The position numbers and the translations under genes are program-made. This document shows positions 5,558-8,211 of a DNA stretch of 8,211 nt, piece after piece (positions within the stretch are counted from its first letter, which is position 1; every line of letters begins with the position of its first letter). The notes beneath the pieces are model-generated. The model was not told the DNA's origin. It saw only the letters and a list, made by a program, of their open reading frames with translations, and ran no database searches. Source of the stretch: an uncultured Eubacteriales bacterium (GTDB lineage Bacteria; Bacillota; Clostridia; Oscillospirales; Acutalibacteraceae); assembly GCA_900321515.1 (NCBI GenBank), contig ONWI01000261.1:1-8211 (forward strand). Direction: 5' to 3'.

Positions 5558-6454
5558 ATGGACTATATGGAAATTCTCAAAATGTTTTCCGGTCCTCTCA
5601 TCGGAGCGGTCATCGGATATTTCACCAATATGATTGCGGTCAAGATGCTCTTTTATCCGAAAAGGGAGATCCGACTTTTCGGGCTGAAACTTCCCCTGAC
5701 GCCGGGCGTGATTCCGAAGGGGCGTCCGCGTCTGGCAAGCTCCATAGGCGAAGTGATAGAAAAGCACCTGCTGACAAAGGAGGATATCACCGGACATCTG
5801 CTCTCCGAAGGAGCCGAGAAGCAGGTGACCGACGCTGTGATGAAGCGGCTTTCGGGGAATATCCGGGAGGAAATTCTGGGATTCACTCACATGGACGAAT
5901 CCGAATACGAGCAAAAAAAGTCGGCGCTCACCCGCGCGCTGAGCGCACAGATCATCAGCGCCATACAGTCCACTGACGCGACCGGGGCTGTGATGGAGGC
6001 GTTCTCCGACGCGCTGACCGAAAAATACAACGCCACGCCGCTGAAACTGCTGGTCAACGAAAGAACCGTCCGGACCGTCATGCAGCCCACAAAGGAAATG
6101 CTCGACACGATGATTGATCAGCGCGGCGCCGAATACGTCGTGCCGATTCTCGACAGCAAGCTGAACGAAGCCGACAGTCAGTCCGGTCTGGAGCTGCTCG
6201 GACAATTCGACGTTGACGAGGCGGCAGTGAGAAGCGCCGTGACCGACGCTTACCGCAACATCGTAAATCAGTGCGCGGATGGGATTTTGCAAAGCGTCAA
6301 CATAACTGCATTGGTCGAGGATAAAATCAACGCAATGCCGATTGACGAGCTTGAAAAGCTGGTGCAGGACGTGATGAAAAAAGAGCTGAACGCCATTGTC
6401 AATCTCGGCGCGCTGATCGGCTTTATTCTCGGTTTATTAAATCTGATTATATGA
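5558..6454 (+). CDS. DUF445 family membrane protein
   Basis: A 298-aa protein of the uncharacterised DUF445 family. The N-terminal helix (about 7-30) contains the family signature GYFTNMIAVKMLFYP (20-34), followed by PLTPGVIPKGRPRLASSIGEVI (45-66), also typical. A long helical, charged middle region (about 67-275) is probably soluble, and a second hydrophobic helix, GALIGFILGLLNLII, closes the protein (284-298). It would sit in the membrane through both ends. GGGAGGAG, 8 nt before the ATG and inside the end of tcdA, is an excellent ribosome binding site, and the 2-nt gap suggests translational coupling. Function is unknown; the operon position does not prove a role in tRNA modification. Confidence 0.88.
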   Translation: MDYMEILKMFSGPLIGAVIGYFTNMIAVKMLFYPKREIRLFGLKLPLTPGVIPKGRPRLASSIGEVIEKHLLTKEDITGHLLSEGAEKQVTDAVMKRLSGNIREEILGFTHMDESEYEQKKSALTRALSAQIISAIQSTDATGAVMEAFSDALTEKYNATPLKLLVNERTVRTVMQPTKEMLDTMIDQRGAEYVVPILDSKLNEADSQSGLELLGQFDVDEAAVRSAVTDAYRNIVNQCADGILQSVNITALVEDKINAMPIDELEKLVQDVMKKELNAIVNLGALIGFILGLLNLII

Positions 6455-6461
6455 AAAAAAT

Positions 6462-6532
6462 AAAAAGAACCGGCACTTGGGTTCGGAAATACGCCTTTAT
6501 CCGGCGTTTCCAAAGTGACCGATTCTTTTTTT
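6462..6532 (+). terminator. Long bidirectional terminator between convergent genes
   Basis: A long interrupted hairpin. AAAAAGAA (6462-6469) pairs with TTCTTTTT (6523-6530); inside it CGG pairs with CCG, CACTT with AAGTG, and GGAA..ACGCC with GGCGT..TTCC, around TTTATCC. Seven Ts follow on the plus strand (6526-6532). On the minus strand the arm TTCTTTTT runs into ATTTTTTTC. It can therefore end both the tcdA/DUF445 transcript and the aepY/sulfotransferase transcript. Confidence 0.85.
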
Positions 6533-6544
6533 CTCGGAAAAGTA

Positions 6545-7594
6545 TCAGAAAAGAGATGCGTTGTTTACGTCGATTCCTGCTATTGCATTATCGCTCACGG
6601 AGTCGAAATCGTACAGATATTCCGGCAGTAATTCCTCTATAATCCTCACCGCTTCCGGATCGTCGCCGCGCTTCCACACCTGCGTGTTGGCCACTGATCT
6701 TTTCGGGTTCATCTTGCTGAATTTCGAGGTGTGATTTTCCGGCTTCAATCCTGTCGTCTGCTCGACCTTTTTAATTACATCTTCATATTTGTAGACAATA
6801 TCCTCAAACTGCAATTTTACGATGCGAGGGTCATCGTTTGGAATGCCGTGACCGGCTTCGCGGGTGTAGCGGAACCATTTGCAGAAGAGTTCCGGGTCCT
6901 CCGGGGCGATGCCGTGTTTCAGATAGTATTTTTCCAGCAGAAAAATATCCCTGGGGTCGCGGTCCACGACAAACACATAGACCTGTTCGTTGAAATAGCG
7001 AAGGATTCTCTCGATATTGGAGGACGGGACGATCTGATCTATTTCGATAAATTCCTTATCTTCGGGATTCAGCGCGTTGAGGATATCCGAAACGTAATCC
7101 CGCGTCCGGCGCAGAAAGGTCTCTTCGTCCGGGTGACCGCAGTATGTCGGCTCGTTTTTCATGATCCGGAAAAGGGGAATGCCGGTTCTGTGATACAGAT
7201 GATTGGCTATCTGATACAGATAGTATTTTTTTGTGCCTCTGTCATACAGGTCGTAAAACCACCAGCCTGGGAACTCAAAGTCAATCAGGCTATCGATGTA
7301 TTGGTCCGTGATTCTGCGAAAATCGTCGTCCTTGAAAAAAGCCGAGTATTTTTTGCTGAATCGGTTGCCTTCATAGAACCGCGCCAGCTTTTGGAATCGC
7401 TTGATAGCATGACCGGAATTATGCCTGTTGTGGCATTCTACCAACTGAAATTCCAGATCTGAGATACCGTCCAGATCGTGAAGGAAACGGAATTCAAAAT
7501 TGGACAGATCACGCACCGTATCGTATTCCGCTACAATATCGGTCAATGCGCTCGAACCGCTGGAGAAATATCCCGTGCAAGTAATTACCTTCAT
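6545..7594 (-). CDS. Sulfotransferase-like P-loop protein
   Basis: A 349-aa protein with the layout of a PAPS-dependent sulfotransferase, which would move a sulfuryl group to a hydroxyl or amine of a glycan or small molecule. Seen: an N-terminal strand-loop-helix CTGYFSSGSSALTDIV (6-21), which corresponds to the 5'-phosphosulfate loop; VVDRDPRDIF (209-218), which matches the 3'-phosphate motif (R212, R215); and NTQVWKRG (303-310), reminiscent of the C-terminal GxWK segment. In classical enzymes a Ser sits eight residues after the first Arg; here that position is L220, so donor binding may differ. It appears cytosolic, with no transmembrane helix or signal peptide. The frame is open upstream to 7705, but the start is placed at 7594 because AAGGGGAAG precedes it and the P-loop is N-terminal in the family. 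It begins 17 nt after aepY and is the last gene before a terminator. The substrate is unknown. Confidence 0.7.
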   Translation of the reverse strand: MKVITCTGYFSSGSSALTDIVAEYDTVRDLSNFEFRFLHDLDGISDLEFQLVECHNRHNSGHAIKRFQKLARFYEGNRFSKKYSAFFKDDDFRRITDQYIDSLIDFEFPGWWFYDLYDRGTKKYYLYQIANHLYHRTGIPLFRIMKNEPTYCGHPDEETFLRRTRDYVSDILNALNPEDKEFIEIDQIVPSSNIERILRYFNEQVYVFVVDRDPRDIFLLEKYYLKHGIAPEDPELFCKWFRYTREAGHGIPNDDPRIVKLQFEDIVYKYEDVIKKVEQTTGLKPENHTSKFSKMNPKRSVANTQVWKRGDDPEAVRIIEELLPEYLYDFDSVSDNAIAGIDVNNASLF

Positions 7595-7611
7595 CTGTCG
7601 CTTCCCCTTTT

Positions 7612-8211
7612 TCAGAGCGTAGTAAGATACTTCATAAAATTCTGCTTGTTCTCCAGAGCAGTGGTGGTGGGTCTGCCGAGATCTTCTCTTGCACCTATGG
7701 AGCATTTTACCTCAATGAGGCTAAGCTCGTTTCTATTCTTAGCCGCTTCCAGCTCGCTATCGAGACTTTCAAAGCTGTCCACGCTCACGGCATACGGATA
7801 TCCGCATGCCTTCGCCACGGCTACGAGGTCGATTTTGGATGCAACGGTAGGCATGCCGCCCACGGTTTCGTGCGCGCCGTTGTTGATCACCACATGAATC
7901 AGGTTGCTGGGCGAATTTGCGCCCAGCACAGCCATTGCGCCCATGTGCATGAGCGCCGCGCCGTCGCCGTCAACGCACCAGATTCTCTGCTCCGGCTTTT
8001 GCAGGGCAATGCCCAGCGCGATTGACGATGAATGTCCCATCGAGCCGACGGTCAGGAAATCGTACTGATGTCCCTGCCCGTTTGCCTCGCGTATCTCAAA
8101 CAATTCGCGGCTGGCTTTTCCTGTCGTGCTGACGATCGGGTCTTCTCCGCTCGCCTTGACAATATGCCGGATGATCTCCTCACGCAGCATATGGTTGTCG
8201 TTCTTGTATTC
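7612..8211 (-). CDS. aepY: Phosphonopyruvate decarboxylase, C-terminal part (cut by window edge)
   Basis: The visible 199 codons are the C-terminal part of a ThDP-dependent decarboxylase whose full length is usually about 370-380 aa. The frame is open to 8211, so the in-window ATG at 8190 is internal and not the start. STTGKASRELFEIRE, QYDFLTVGSMGHSSSIALGI and GRPTTT are strongly characteristic of phosphonopyruvate decarboxylase rather than acetolactate synthase or sulfopyruvate decarboxylase. The ThDP/Mg motif is visible: GDG in VDGDGAAL, then 25 residues to NN in IHVVINNGAHE. The enzyme converts phosphonopyruvate to phosphonoacetaldehyde, the step that drives phosphonate formation by PEP mutase, which should be encoded next to it outside the window. 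It is co-transcribed with the sulfotransferase-like gene. Confidence 0.9.
   Translation of the reverse strand, partial: EYKNDNHMLREEIIRHIVKASGEDPIVSTTGKASRELFEIREANGQGHQYDFLTVGSMGHSSSIALGIALQKPEQRIWCVDGDGAALMHMGAMAVLGANSPSNLIHVVINNGAHETVGGMPTVASKIDLVAVAKACGYPYAVSVDSFESLDSELEAAKNRNELSLIEVKCSIGAREDLGRPTTTALENKQNFMKYLTTL

Noticed and set aside
5165..6292. 375-codon minus-strand open frame across tcdA and the DUF445 gene
   Set aside because: Both plus-strand genes are clear family members with good ribosome binding sites; the antisense frame shows no motif and results from codon bias.
6731..7462. 243-codon plus-strand open frame within the sulfotransferase-like gene
   Set aside because: It is the antisense shadow of a gene with a recognisable P-loop and RDPRD motif; its hydrophobic translation is typical of a shadow.
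1..8211. CRISPR array, IS element, tRNA, rRNA or phage genes
   Set aside because: No regularly spaced direct repeats, no transposase or integrase frame, and no tRNA or rRNA signature were seen on either strand.

Overview
This window looks like chromosome from a low-to-moderate G+C Firmicute of the class Clostridia, most plausibly a Ruminococcus-like gut Oscillospiraceae. That is an inference from protein style, strong AGGAGG-type ribosome binding sites, canonical sigma-A promoters and U-tailed hairpin terminators. No rRNA, tRNA, IS element, phage gene or CRISPR array is visible.

Left third (1-4437), minus strand: three separately transcribed genes. They are a PLP-dependent O-acetylhomoserine sulfhydrylase (metY, 239-1642), a TMEM43-family membrane protein (2049-3152) and O-acetylserine sulfhydrylase/cysteine synthase (cysK, 3415-4344). 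Each has its own promoter and each is followed by an intrinsic terminator, so this is not one operon. metY and cysK nevertheless share a 25-nt block covering the -10 box and transcription start (1816-1840 and 4393-4417, 19/25 identical). In cysK this block sits on a perfect inverted repeat. That suggests joint repression by a cysteine/sulfur regulator, with an Rrf2/CymR-type factor as a guess. metY also has a leader of about 183 nt whose four complementary segments can pair 1:2, 2:3 or 3:4; the 3:4 pairing buries the metY start codon. I recognise no known riboswitch in it.

Middle (4490-6532), plus strand: an apparent three-gene operon from one extended -10 promoter. It encodes an unrecognised 75-aa protein, the tRNA t6A dehydratase TcdA, and a DUF445 membrane protein. 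The genes are only 2-3 nt apart and the run ends in a long bidirectional terminator.

Right third (6545-8211), minus strand: the end of an operon that enters from beyond the window. It holds the C-terminal part of phosphonopyruvate decarboxylase (aepY, cut by the window edge) and, 17 nt downstream, a sulfotransferase-like protein. The pair suggests phosphonate biosynthesis coupled to a transferase, perhaps for a surface glycan or small molecule. The first 160 nt hold no convincing gene but do contain marked nested inverted repeats.
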